This document shows positions 16,014 through 24,736 of a DNA stretch of 64,000 nt, in pieces. Each line of letters opens with the position of its first letter. The first letter of the stretch is position 1. The stretch comes from Nocardia blacklockiae (GTDB lineage: Bacteria; Actinomycetota; Actinomycetes; Mycobacteriales; Mycobacteriaceae), in assembly GCF_015477355.1 (NCBI RefSeq), contig NZ_JADLRJ010000005.1, forward strand, positions 62,001 through 126,000, in the 5' to 3' direction. The notes under the pieces are model-generated. The model made no database searches. It was not told the DNA's origin and saw only the letters and a program-made list of their open reading frames with translations. A program made the position numbers and the translations under genes.

Positions 16014-17273
16014 TCAGTGGGCGACCGGGCAACCGCCCTTGTAGTCCACCGGGAACTCCTTGATGCCGTTGAGCCAGCCCGACCGCAGCCGGCGCGGGTC
16101 GCCCAGCTTGCCGATGTCGGGCAGGTGGTCCGCGATGGCGTTGAAGATCAGGTCGATCTCCAGCCGGGCCAGGTTGGCGCCGATGCAGAAGTGCGCCCCG
16201 GTGCCGCCGAAGGCCAGGTGCGGGTTGGGGTCGCGCAGAATGTCGAACCGATAGGGGTCCTCGAAGACCTCTTCGTCGAAATTGGCCGAGCGGTACAGCA
16301 TCACCACGCGCTGCCCCTGCTTGATCTGCACGCCGGCCAACTCGGTGTCCTCGAGCGCGGTGCGCTGGAACGAGGACACGGGGGTGGCCCAGCGGATGAT
16401 CTCCTCGGCCGCGGTCTTGGGGCGCTGCTCCTTGAACAGCTCCCACTGGTCCGGGTTGTCGAGGAAGGCGGCCATGCCGTGGCTGATGGCGTTGCGGGTG
16501 GTCTCGTTGCCGGCCACGGCCAGCAGGATGACGAAGAAGCCGAACTCCTCGGAGGTCAGCGCCTCGCCGTCGATATCGGCGTTGACCAGCTGGGTCACGA
16601 TGTCGTCGGCCGGGGAACCCTTGCGCGCCTCGGCCATCTGCCAGGCGTAGCCGAGGATCTCGGTCGACGCGGCGAGCGGATCGGCCGTCGACTCCGGGTC
16701 GTCGTACCCGGTCATGTCGTTGGACCACTGGAACAGCTTCATCCGGTCCTCCTGCGGCACGCCGATCAGTTCGGCGATCGCCTGCAGAGGCAGCTCGCAC
16801 GCCACCTGGGTGACGAAGTCGCCCGAACCCGACGCCGCCGCGGCCTCGACGATGCCGCGGGCCCGGGTCGACAGCTCCTCGCGGAGGCCGTTGACCGCGC
16901 GCGGGGTGAAGCCCTTGGAGATCAGCTTGCGCATCCGGGTGTGCTGCGGCGCGTCCTGGTTGAGCAGCACGAAACGCTGCAGGTCGATCTGCTCGCGCTT
17001 GATGTCGTCGTTGAAGCGCGGGATGGCGGTGTTCTCGTAGTTGGAGAACACGTCGCTGCGCCGCGAGACTTCCTTGACGTCGGCGTGCTTGGAGACCACC
17101 CAGAAGCCGTCGTCGTGGAAACCGCCGACCTCGGGCGACTTCGGATTCCACCAGATCGGAGCGGCCCGGCGTAGTTCCGCGAGCTCTTCGACCGGCACCC
17201 GCTCTTCCCACATCGCCGGGTCGGTGACGTCGAAACCGTCGGGCAGGTTCGGAGCGGGGCGCGTGTCTACCAC
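16014..17273 (-). CDS. cyp125: CYP125, steroid C26/C27 monooxygenase
   Basis: Cytochrome P450 of 419 aa. It has AGNET at 254-258 (oxygen-activating I-helix), EIIR at 291-294 (ExxR) and the haem loop FGGTGAHFCIGANLAR with Cys363. CYP125 oxidises the sterol side-chain terminal carbon to the carboxylic acid, the first committed step before FadD19. The GTG at 17273 follows GGAG and gives the normal length; longer readings cross the KstR box. It is divergent from fadA5 and needs a ferredoxin, for which fdxD is a candidate. Confidence 0.95.
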   Translation of the reverse strand: MVDTRPAPNLPDGFDVTDPAMWEERVPVEELAELRRAAPIWWNPKSPEVGGFHDDGFWVVSKHADVKEVSRRSDVFSNYENTAIPRFNDDIKREQIDLQRFVLLNQDAPQHTRMRKLISKGFTPRAVNGLREELSTRARGIVEAAAASGSGDFVTQVACELPLQAIAELIGVPQEDRMKLFQWSNDMTGYDDPESTADPLAASTEILGYAWQMAEARKGSPADDIVTQLVNADIDGEALTSEEFGFFVILLAVAGNETTRNAISHGMAAFLDNPDQWELFKEQRPKTAAEEIIRWATPVSSFQRTALEDTELAGVQIKQGQRVVMLYRSANFDEEVFEDPYRFDILRDPNPHLAFGGTGAHFCIGANLARLEIDLIFNAIADHLPDIGKLGDPRRLRSGWLNGIKEFPVDYKGGCPVAH

Positions 17274-17294
17274 CAGCTGTCTCCTTCGACTAAC

Positions 17295-17308
17295 TGAAAC
17301 AGGTTCTA
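17295..17308. promoter_or_regulatory. KstR operator upstream of cyp125
   Basis: TGAAACAGGTTCTA matches all eight fixed positions and lies 22 nt from the cyp125 start. Confidence 0.85.
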
Positions 17309-17318
17309 CCGTCATTGA

Positions 17319-18572
<1,254 letters not shown>

Positions 18573-18597
18573 GTGCACCGTGATTAGCGCAGATAGT

Positions 18598-18607
18598 TGA
18601 ACGTTCA
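18598..18607. repeat. 10-bp palindrome TGAACGTTCA
   Basis: Perfect palindrome 26 nt after the fadA5 stop and 62 nt before the small ORF at 18669. The AACGTT core lacks the 2-nt spacer of KstR boxes, so it is a different site or chance. Confidence 0.3.
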
Positions 18608-18668
18608 TCCCAGAAACCGTCAAACGTGGCGTACACCACACAAAAGTCGGTACAGAAGGAACGATGAG

Positions 18669-18845
18669 ATGTCAGCTATCTTGCGGTTACCGGAGGCCCG
18701 TCGCTCGAGACCCCCGCGACGGGCCAGAACCGCTCTCCACCTGCGGTTCCCAACAACCGTTGCGGTGGCCCGCAAACGCCCCGGCCACAACCGCTTCGCG
18801 AACCGGCCCCCTGGAAGCTTCAAGGAAATCGCGAATCAGGCGTAG
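18669..18845 (+). CDS. Possible small basic protein, 58 aa (unknown)
   Basis: An ATG at 18669 with AAGGA eight bases upstream opens a 58-codon frame that begins MSAILRLPEARRSRPPRRAR and ends NRFANRPPGSFKEIANQA. The product is Arg-rich with no membrane segment. It fills the otherwise empty 359-nt space between fadA5 and the EspR-like gene. I do not recognise it. Overlapping frames in the same stretch are open too, so coding status is uncertain; the ribosome site is the main support. Confidence 0.35.
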   Translation: MSAILRLPEARRSRPPRRARTALHLRFPTTVAVARKRPGHNRFANRPPGSFKEIANQA

Positions 18846-18868
18846 GTTTTCAGTTACTCAGCCGCTAA

Positions 18869-18885
18869 TATCAATGATACGTATC
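18869..18885. promoter_or_regulatory. Cluster of TATC/GATA palindromes before the EspR-like gene
   Basis: TATCA-A-TGATA (18869-18879) overlaps the perfect palindrome GATACGTATC (18876-18885), and another half site GATAA follows at about 18889. The stretch is AT-rich against a GC-rich background and ends 46 nt before the start codon. It is a plausible operator, perhaps autoregulatory. Confidence 0.5.
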
Positions 18886-18931
18886 CGAGATAACGACTGT
18901 TAGTACAGCGAAGGGAATTGGGCGGCTCACA

Positions 18932-19348
18932 ATGGCTGATTTCGCGGCGCGGCTGAACAAGCTGTTCGAAACCGTGCATCCCCCGGGGCGTAAGCCGCAC
19001 ACCAACGCCGAGGTGGCGGCTGCGTTGACGGCCTCAGGCCATCCGATCTCGAAACCGTATCTCTCCCAGTTGCGGTCGGGACAGCGGACCAACCCGTCAG
19101 ACGAGACGGTGGCCGCGTTGGCAAAGTTCTTCAAGGTCAAACCGGACTACTTCTTCAACGACATCTATGCCGCCAAGATCGATCACGATCTGGAGCTGCT
19201 GTCCCAGCTGCAGGGCTACGGACTGCGTCGGTTGTCGAGTAGGGCGTTCGACCTCTCAGAAGAATCGCAGAACCTCCTGACCTCGATGGCCGAGAAGCTT
19301 CGAGCGAGTGAGGGACTGCCTGAGATTCCGCCGGACGGCACGGAATAG
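18932..19348 (+). CDS. EspR-like XRE-family DNA-binding protein
   Basis: Protein of 138 aa starting FAARLNKLFETVHPPGRKPHTNAEVAAAL, the same N-terminal pattern as the mycobacterial nucleoid-associated regulator EspR. The helix-turn-helix segment ISKPYLSQLRSGQRTNPSDET is at about 35-60. The C-terminal half (YAAKIDHDLELLSQLQGYG) would be the dimerisation part. In EspR this family binds many sites and bridges DNA. The gene is followed by a strong terminator and faces the metalloprotease operon tail to tail, so any control of that operon would be in trans. The family assignment is good; EspR orthology is not claimed. Confidence 0.82.
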   Translation: MADFAARLNKLFETVHPPGRKPHTNAEVAAALTASGHPISKPYLSQLRSGQRTNPSDETVAALAKFFKVKPDYFFNDIYAAKIDHDLELLSQLQGYGLRRLSSRAFDLSEESQNLLTSMAEKLRASEGLPEIPPDGTE

Positions 19349-19365
19349 CAAGTCTCACAAAGCGA

Positions 19366-19403
19366 CACAGTGCGGTGACTCGGAACCGCACTGTGTTTGT
19401 TTT
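19366..19403 (+). terminator. Intrinsic terminator after the EspR-like gene
   Basis: CACAGTGCGGT (19366-19376) pairs perfectly with ACCGCACTGTG (19385-19395), and TTTGTTTT follows. It is a textbook rho-independent terminator 17 nt after the stop. Confidence 0.9.
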
Positions 19404-19577
19404 GCGACTGCGACCGAAGCGGAGCACGCTTCGGTGACAGTCGTGCACGGAGTTCGTCCGTGCGTTCGACGCCGGTCCCGAGGCGCTCTGCCATGCCCGA
19501 ACGCGTTGTTTCCGATGTGATCCACACCGCGAGACCGGTTGGTTGGGCGAATACCGGGCGTCTGTGACGCGGGCGGC

Positions 19578-20603
19578 TCAGTGCCGTGTCGACGCGGCCT
19601 CGCGCGGTTCCGGCGAGGTCGACTCGAAGGCGCGGGCGATCGCCTGCACCCAGCCGCGCGGACTCAGGCCCTCCGGCGGCGCGATCCAGCGCGCGTCCAC
19701 CACCACCTCGCCGAGCGGATGCCGCGCCCACTGCGCGACCCGATCCGCGCGTTCGGTGATCGAGTCCACCGGCCGTCCCGCGACCGCCAGCTCCACTCCC
19801 CCGCCGGACTGCAGATACAGCGCGTCCATGATCTGCGCGACCTGGTCGGAGGCCTTGAGCTGGGTGGTGGAGCCGGTCTGGTCCTTGGCCACGACCTCGG
19901 GGAAGCGGCCCACCATGGTGCGGTGCAGCGGCCGAATCTGCCGCAGCAGCAGGCGCGCTCGGGCCCACAGCTCGATCACGATCCACACCGCGCCGACCGC
20001 GATCAGCAGGCTCGCGACCTGCCAGGCCGGCCAGAACCAGCCGGGTTCGCCCGGCGGCTCGGGATCGATGTCGAGGGCCAGGCGGCGGACCGACAGCGCG
20101 GCCAGCACCCCCACCAGGGCGGTGCCGGAGGTGTAGAGCGCGATGCCGCGGCCCAGCGCCGTCCAGTCCAGGTTGCGCAGGCCGGTGAGCACGATGAACG
20201 CGCACCCGAGCAGCGTCGCCACCCAGCCGAACAGGGTCGACCAGGACAGCGTGACGGCGATCGCGACCAGGCCGCCGGCGTAGATGTAGGCGGCGATCTG
20301 CCGCAGATTGCGCCGCGAGACCACCGGCCAGGCCGCCGCGGCCACCACCGAGGTCGCGACGGTGAACAGCAGCCAGGCCGCCGCCTCGACCCGGTCGGCG
20401 AGCATCTGCCCGCGAATGCCGTTGGGCCGCAGGTGGTCCAGGGCCACGCTCACCTCGGGGATGGTCACCGTGGCGGCCGCGGCGACGGCCGCCACCGCGA
20501 CCACGATCGCGACGCGGGCCGTCGTCGCCGGCTTCACCAGCACGCGTCCGACGCGCGCGCCGGCGGCCATCCAGACCAGCAGGGCAGTCAGCCAGAACGT
20601 CAT
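19578..20603 (-). CDS. Integral membrane protein of unknown function (resembles MAB_1171c-type putative transporters)
   Basis: Protein of 341 aa. The first about 215 residues hold around seven hydrophobic helices, beginning MTFWLTALLVWMAAGARVGR. A soluble C-terminal part of about 120 residues follows (RPLHRTMVGRFPEVVAKDQTG, then GWVQAIARAFESTSPEP). In Nocardia, mycobacteria and streptomycetes proteins of this shape often lie beside an ImmA/IrrE protease, as here, where the two genes overlap by 4 nt (ATGA). The function is unknown. The family name is from recall of that arrangement and is moderately sure. Confidence 0.65.
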   Translation of the reverse strand: MTFWLTALLVWMAAGARVGRVLVKPATTARVAIVVAVAAVAAAATVTIPEVSVALDHLRPNGIRGQMLADRVEAAAWLLFTVATSVVAAAAWPVVSRRNLRQIAAYIYAGGLVAIAVTLSWSTLFGWVATLLGCAFIVLTGLRNLDWTALGRGIALYTSGTALVGVLAALSVRRLALDIDPEPPGEPGWFWPAWQVASLLIAVGAVWIVIELWARARLLLRQIRPLHRTMVGRFPEVVAKDQTGSTTQLKASDQVAQIMDALYLQSGGGVELAVAGRPVDSITERADRVAQWARHPLGEVVVDARWIAPPEGLSPRGWVQAIARAFESTSPEPREAASTRH

Positions 20604-21112
20604 CCCAGTGCCTCGTCGAATCGAAGGACCGAGACGCCGGCGCCTCGGTTGTGGAACACACGCAGCCGGGTCATCAGCATGCTGGCGAAGGTCTCGGCCT
20701 CCCATTCGCACTGCTCGTCCTCGCCGTCGTCGACGATCTGCTGATGCGCGCGCTGGCTGAGCATGTACGCGATCAGATCGTCGCTGGCCTCGAGGGTGAC
20801 CTCGGGGGCCGGCTCGCCGGGGTGGTCGAAGACGATGTGGCCCAGCTCGTGCGCGAGGGTGTGGTCGCGGCTGGGTAGGGAGGCGGCCAGCACGATCACG
20901 TCCTTGTCGGGATAGCTGCGGCGCTGTCCGCACACGCCGGGACCCAGTTGGGCGCTGGCGATCTCGATGGGGCGGCGGCGTTCGGCCGAGATCGCCAGCA
21001 CCACCTCGTCGAGGGTTGTGGCGTCGAAATCGGCGGCCACCGCGCAGACCGCGTCCACGGCGGCGGCGACCCGGCGGTAGGAACGACTACTCTGTGCGCG
21101 ACTCTCGGTCAT
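20600..21112 (-). CDS. ImmA/IrrE-type zinc metallopeptidase
   Basis: Protein of 170 aa. The zincin motif HTLAHELGHIVFDH is at about 85-98, and downstream acidic residues in CEWEAETFASMLM supply the third ligand and match the ImmA/IrrE fold. Such proteases usually cleave an XRE-type repressor or act as a sensor in stress and mobile-element switches. The only XRE protein nearby is the EspR-like one at 18932, so it is a candidate target (inference). The gene lies 10 nt after the repeat-protein gene and overlaps the membrane-protein gene. Confidence 0.85.
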   Translation of the reverse strand: MTESRAQSSRSYRRVAAAVDAVCAVAADFDATTLDEVVLAISAERRRPIEIASAQLGPGVCGQRRSYPDKDVIVLAASLPSRDHTLAHELGHIVFDHPGEPAPEVTLEASDDLIAYMLSQRAHQQIVDDGEDEQCEWEAETFASMLMTRLRVFHNRGAGVSVLRFDEALG

Positions 21113-21122
21113 CGGTCACCCC

Positions 21123-22589
21123 TCATGCCCGCGGTCCGAAGAATTCCGCGCGTGCGGCGTCGATCCGGGCCTGTGCGGCCGAGGCGCTCTGGAAGCTCAC
21201 CGCGCCCGAGCCGGCCGCGGCCAGTGCCATGGCGGCCAGGCCGCCGATCACGCTCAGCACCTTGACCGGCGGCAGCAGGCCGTCGGCGGAGGTGGGGCGC
21301 ACGTTGTGATTCGGCGGCTGCGCCTGCACCGCGGGCGGCGGGGCCGCGGGCGGGGGCGGCGGAGGTGCGGGAGCCGCCGGGGGCGCGGCCACCGGAACCG
21401 GCGGCGCGAGCGCGGGCAGCGCGGGAATGGCCGGCACCGGAACGGGCGGCACGGCCAGGGGCGGGGCCGGGACCGCCGGCGGGGGCGGCACCGGAACCGG
21501 TTGGAGCAGCAGCAGAAGCAGCAGCGGCGAGAGGACCACAGCCGCCGAACCCGTTGCGGCGGAACCCGTCACGGCCGAGCCGGTGCCCAGCAACGCCGCC
21601 AACGCGGAACCGGTACCCACCGCAGCCGAACCCGTTGCGGCAGAACCAGTACCGAGCAGGGCAGCCAACGCCGAACCCGTGCCGACAGCCGCCGAACCGG
21701 TGGCGGCCGAGCCCGTGCCCAGCAACGCCGCCAGCGCGGAGCCGGTACCCACCGCAGCCGAACCTGTTGCGGCAGAGCCGGTACCGAGCAGGGCGGCCAG
21801 CGCCGAACCCGTGCCGACAGCCGCTGAACCTGTTGCGGCGGAACCCGTACCGAGCAGGGCAGCCAACGCCGAACCCGTGCCGACAGCCGCGGAACCCGTT
21901 GCGGCGGAACCGGTGCCGAACAGGGCTGCGAGGGCAGCGCCGGTGGCGGAGCCTGTACCCAGGAGAGCGCCGCCCGCGGCGGAACCGGTGCCCGCGAGGG
22001 CGGGGCCGACGACCGATCCGGCTCCGGCGAGCGCCGAACCCGTTGCGGCACCGGCCGATCCGACGGCCGCCGAACCGGTGTCGGCCGCGGCGGAACCGGT
22101 GCCGAGCACGGCCGAGCCGGTGGCCGCGCCCGCCGAACCCACGGCGGCGGAACCCGTTGCGCCGAGCGCCGCGGAACCCGTGCCCACGGCTGCCGAGCCG
22201 GTGCCGAGAATGCTGGCCGAGCCGGTACCGAGCAGCCCGGGTAGTTCGAGGAGTCCGATGCCCGCGGCCGCGTCGCGCGTGGCCGGGGCCTGACTCGCGT
22301 CACCCGCCGCGGTCTGCTGCTGTGCCGAACCGCGCGACACCTCGCCCGGCGTCCGCGCGGGTGGGACCTGCGCGGACCCGTCCTGCGAGGACGAATATCG
22401 CGGCGACGGGGAAGTGCCGGATCGCCCGGGAATGGTCAGAGGCGCGCCGTCACCATCGGCGGACCCGGACGGCCCGCACTGCGGACAACCACCATTGGGC
22501 TGCGCCTGCGCCGCGAGAGGTCCTAACAGCCCGCAGCCGGCGACGATCCCGGCCACTGCCGCTACACGCGCTATGCGACCAACGGTCAT
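21123..22589 (-). CDS. Exported GTGSA-repeat protein with Pro-rich stalk and C-terminal membrane anchor
   Basis: Protein of 488 aa. The N-terminus is a signal peptide. The lipobox-like VAGC (16-19) competes with a type I site after AQA near residue 30. Residues about 120-350 consist of the pentapeptide GTGSA and variants, ordered centrally into a 22-residue unit (LLGTGSAATGSAAVGTGSAL plus AA). A Pro/Ala/Val-rich stalk of about 75 residues follows, then one hydrophobic helix (VKVLSVIGGLAAMALAAAG) and a short tail. It looks like a surface-exposed, membrane-tethered low-complexity protein. GAGGGGAAGG lies before the ATG. It is first in an apparent operon with the protease and membrane-protein genes. 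No known family recognised. Confidence 0.75.
   Translation of the reverse strand: MTVGRIARVAAVAGIVAGCGLLGPLAAQAQPNGGCPQCGPSGSADGDGAPLTIPGRSGTSPSPRYSSSQDGSAQVPPARTPGEVSRGSAQQQTAAGDASQAPATRDAAAGIGLLELPGLLGTGSASILGTGSAAVGTGSAALGATGSAAVGSAGAATGSAVLGTGSAAADTGSAAVGSAGAATGSALAGAGSVVGPALAGTGSAAGGALLGTGSATGAALAALFGTGSAATGSAAVGTGSALAALLGTGSAATGSAAVGTGSALAALLGTGSAATGSAAVGTGSALAALLGTGSAATGSAAVGTGSALAALLGTGSAATGSAAVGTGSALAALLGTGSAVTGSAATGSAAVVLSPLLLLLLLQPVPVPPPPAVPAPPLAVPPVPVPAIPALPALAPPVPVAAPPAAPAPPPPPPAAPPPAVQAQPPNHNVRPTSADGLLPPVKVLSVIGGLAAMALAAAGSGAVSFQSASAAQARIDAARAEFFGPRA
21560..21945. repeat. 66-bp tandem repeat inside the GTGSA-protein gene
   Basis: Units begin near 21560, 21626, 21692, 21758, 21824 and 21890, spaced exactly 66 bp (22 codons). 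Codon choice alternates between two versions (one with CCCAGCAACGCCGCC, one with ACCGAGCAGGGCAGCC), which suggests a 132-bp higher-order duplication. Confidence 0.9.
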
Positions 22590-22950
22590 GCGCTTGCCTT
22601 CCCCTCATCGTTCAGCGCAGATCTTCAACCCGGTCGCTTCTACATCCGGGAATACAACGGATGCCGATCATCATAACTGCCGGGTGTTTGCTCGCACAGC
22701 GGGATGGTGTGACCTGTCCCACCGGCTCGCGACCAGCCGAATTACCACCGGCCGGGATCACGCGGGCGCGAGTGCGGGCCCGGATGCTCCCGATGTGCCG
22801 GCCGCTGCCGCGCCGGCCCCATCGGATCGCATCCGGATCATCGCCACTCGCACAAGGTCATTCGTCACCGGTGGCCGGGCGGATCGATGCCGCGGGGAAG
22901 GTTGCGGCGCGTCGCCCGATTTGCGGGTGCGTGTCGGATTCGGCGGGCGC
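22590..22950. other. Intergenic region upstream of the GTGSA-protein operon
   Basis: This 361-nt stretch contains no supportable gene. On the minus strand TATGAT at 22675-22670 is a possible -10 element about 80 nt before the repeat-protein start; no convincing -35 element is visible. The rest is GC-rich without clear palindromes. The short frames that cross it are continuations of shadows of the neighbouring genes. Confidence 0.5.
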
Positions 22951-23868
22951 TCAGGCGCCGTACACCGGCTCCGGCGGCGTCGCCTTGGCAATCAGCTCGC
23001 GCACCACCGGACCCAGCTCCGCGGGATTCCAGCGCGCGCCGCGATCGACCGGCACACCGTGCCGCCAACCGTCGGCCAGTGCCACCTTGCCGCCTTCGAC
23101 CTCGAACATCCGGCCGGTGACCCCGGCGGAGTCGGGACTGCCGAGCCAGACCACCAGCGGGGAGATGTTCTCTGGGGCCATCGCGTCGAATCCGTCGTCG
23201 GGCTTGGCCATCATGTCGGCGAACACCGTCTCGGTCATCCGGGTGCGGGCGCTGGGCGCGATGGCGTTGACCGTGACGCCGTAGCGGGCGAACTCCGCGG
23301 CGGCGGTGATGGTCAGCGCCGCGATCCCCGCCTTGGCGGCGCCGTAGTTGCCCTGGCCGACGCTGCCCTGTAGCCCGGCCCCTGAGCTGGTGTTGATGAT
23401 GCGGGCATCGACCGCGCGCCCGGCCTTGGTCTCCGCGCGCCAGTACTGGGCGGCGTGACGCATGGTGGCGAAGTGGCCCTTGAGGTGCACCCGCACGACC
23501 GCGTCCCACTCCTGCTCGGACAGGTTGACCAGCATCCGGTCACGCACGATCCCGGCATTGTTGACCAGCACGTCCAGGCCGCCGAAGGTCTGCACGGCCT
23601 GGTCGATCAGGCGCTCGGCGCCCGCCCAGTCGGCGACGTCGTCCCCGTTCACGACCGCCTTGCCGCCCAGTTCCAAGATCTCCTCGGCCACCCGGACGGC
23701 CGGCGAGTCCGCGCTGGGTGTGCCGTCCAGTTCCGCGCCGAGGTCGTTGACCACCACATTGGCTCCGGCGGCGGCGAAGGCCAGCGCGTGCGCGCGGCCG
23801 ATGCCCCCGCCCGCGCCGGTCACGATGACGGTGCGGCCGGCACAGATCCGATCGGTGTTGTCTGCCAT
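22951..23868 (-). CDS. Short-chain dehydrogenase of the HIP pathway (Rv3548c-like)
   Basis: SDR of 305 aa with TGAGGGIGRAHALAF near residue 20, VNNAGIVRDRML mid-protein and NYGAAKAG with the catalytic Tyr/Lys. It has the long C-terminus of MFE-type 3-hydroxyacyl-CoA dehydrogenases. In M. tuberculosis the gene at this place belongs to the KstR2 regulon; its exact step in C/D-ring breakdown is not established. I use the ATG at 23868 because it matches the length of the mycobacterial protein. An ATG at 23883 overlapping the previous stop (ATGA) is an alternative that adds five residues. Confidence 0.83.
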   Translation of the reverse strand: MADNTDRICAGRTVIVTGAGGGIGRAHALAFAAAGANVVVNDLGAELDGTPSADSPAVRVAEEILELGGKAVVNGDDVADWAGAERLIDQAVQTFGGLDVLVNNAGIVRDRMLVNLSEQEWDAVVRVHLKGHFATMRHAAQYWRAETKAGRAVDARIINTSSGAGLQGSVGQGNYGAAKAGIAALTITAAAEFARYGVTVNAIAPSARTRMTETVFADMMAKPDDGFDAMAPENISPLVVWLGSPDSAGVTGRMFEVEGGKVALADGWRHGVPVDRGARWNPAELGPVVRELIAKATPPEPVYGA

Positions 23869-23879
23869 GTTCGTCGCTC

Positions 23880-24686
23880 TCATTTCGGTTGTGCTGCGTG
23901 GGAATTCGACGCTTCGTTGGCGGTGGCCGCGGCGAGGAACGCGGGCCGCTCGCCGCCGCCGTGCACCAGCAGCGACCCGCCGCTGACGTACCCGGCGAGC
24001 GGCGAGGCCAGGAACAGGGCCACCTTGCCGATCTCCTCCGGCGCGGCCAGCCGGCCCAGCGGGACGGTCGCGCCGACCGCCGCGATACCGGCCTCGTCGC
24101 CGTAGTGCAGGTGGCTGGACTCGGTGCGCACCATGCCCACGATCATCGAATTGACGCGCACCTTGGGCGCCCACTCCACCGCCAGCGACGAGACGAGGTG
24201 GTTGATCCCGGCCTTGGCCGCGCCGTAGGCGGCGGTGCCGGGCGACGGGCGGTAGCCGCTGACGCTGGAGACCATCACGATCGAGCCGCCCGCGGGCTGC
24301 TTCTGCATCACCGCGTTGGCGGCCTGCGAGACCAGCAGCGGCGCAAGCAGATTCAGTTCGACAATCTTCGAGTGGAAGTTGCGGCTGGCGTCCGCGGCGA
24401 GGGCGAAGGGCGCGCCGCCGGCGTTGTTGATGACGTGGTCGATCCGGCCGTGCCGCTCGACCACGGCATCGATCAGCGTGCGCACCGAATCCCCGTCGCG
24501 CACATCGCACGACAGGAATTCCGCGGTGCGGCCGGAGCTGGTGATCGGGGCGTCCGCGGGACGACGGGCGCAGGTCACCACGGTCGCGCCGGCGTCCAGG
24601 AATACCCGGCTGATGCCGGCGCCCACTCCCCTGACGCCGCCGGTGACCAGGGCGACGGATCCGGAGAGGTCCACTTCGATTGCCAC
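23880..24686 (-). CDS. Short-chain dehydrogenase of the HIP pathway (Rv3549c-like)
   Basis: SDR of 268 aa with a classical pattern: TGGVRGVGAGIS, NNAGGAPFAL, SVSGYRP and the catalytic AYGAAKAG. It is first gene of the minus-strand KstR2 transcript and coupled to the Rv3548c-like gene. It starts with GTG at 24686, only 11 nt from the perfect KstR2 box, so the leader is very short. The regulon assignment is strong through the box and synteny; the substrate, presumably a ring C/D-derived hydroxyacyl-CoA, is inference. Confidence 0.85.
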   Translation of the reverse strand: MAIEVDLSGSVALVTGGVRGVGAGISRVFLDAGATVVTCARRPADAPITSSGRTAEFLSCDVRDGDSVRTLIDAVVERHGRIDHVINNAGGAPFALAADASRNFHSKIVELNLLAPLLVSQAANAVMQKQPAGGSIVMVSSVSGYRPSPGTAAYGAAKAGINHLVSSLAVEWAPKVRVNSMIVGMVRTESSHLHYGDEAGIAAVGATVPLGRLAAPEEIGKVALFLASPLAGYVSGGSLLVHGGGERPAFLAAATANEASNSHAAQPK

Positions 24687-24697
24687 CGTGATAACCT

Positions 24698-24711
24698 ACC
24701 AAGCACTTGCT
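24698..24711. promoter_or_regulatory. KstR2 operator between the SDR operon and echA20
   Basis: ACCAAGCACTTGCT matches the KstR2 consensus AnCAAGnnCTTGnT at every fixed position. KstR2 is released by HIP-CoA. The site is shared by both divergent transcripts, as in M. tuberculosis. Confidence 0.9.
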
Positions 24712-24736
24712 TGTTTGGCCAACGAATGGATATCCG

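Noticed and set aside
18598-18607. TGAACGTTCA as a KstR box
   Set aside because: There is no 2-nt spacer between AAC and GTT, and it lies downstream of fadA5.
21560-21945. CRISPR-like regular spacing
   Set aside because: The units are contiguous 66-bp tandem repeats in frame, without unique spacers, and no cas genes are nearby.
21427-22293. Long plus-strand frame rich in AAEPVP repeats opposite the GTGSA gene
   Set aside because: It is the complementary reading of the 66-bp array. The minus-strand frame has a signal peptide, stalk, membrane anchor and ribosome site.
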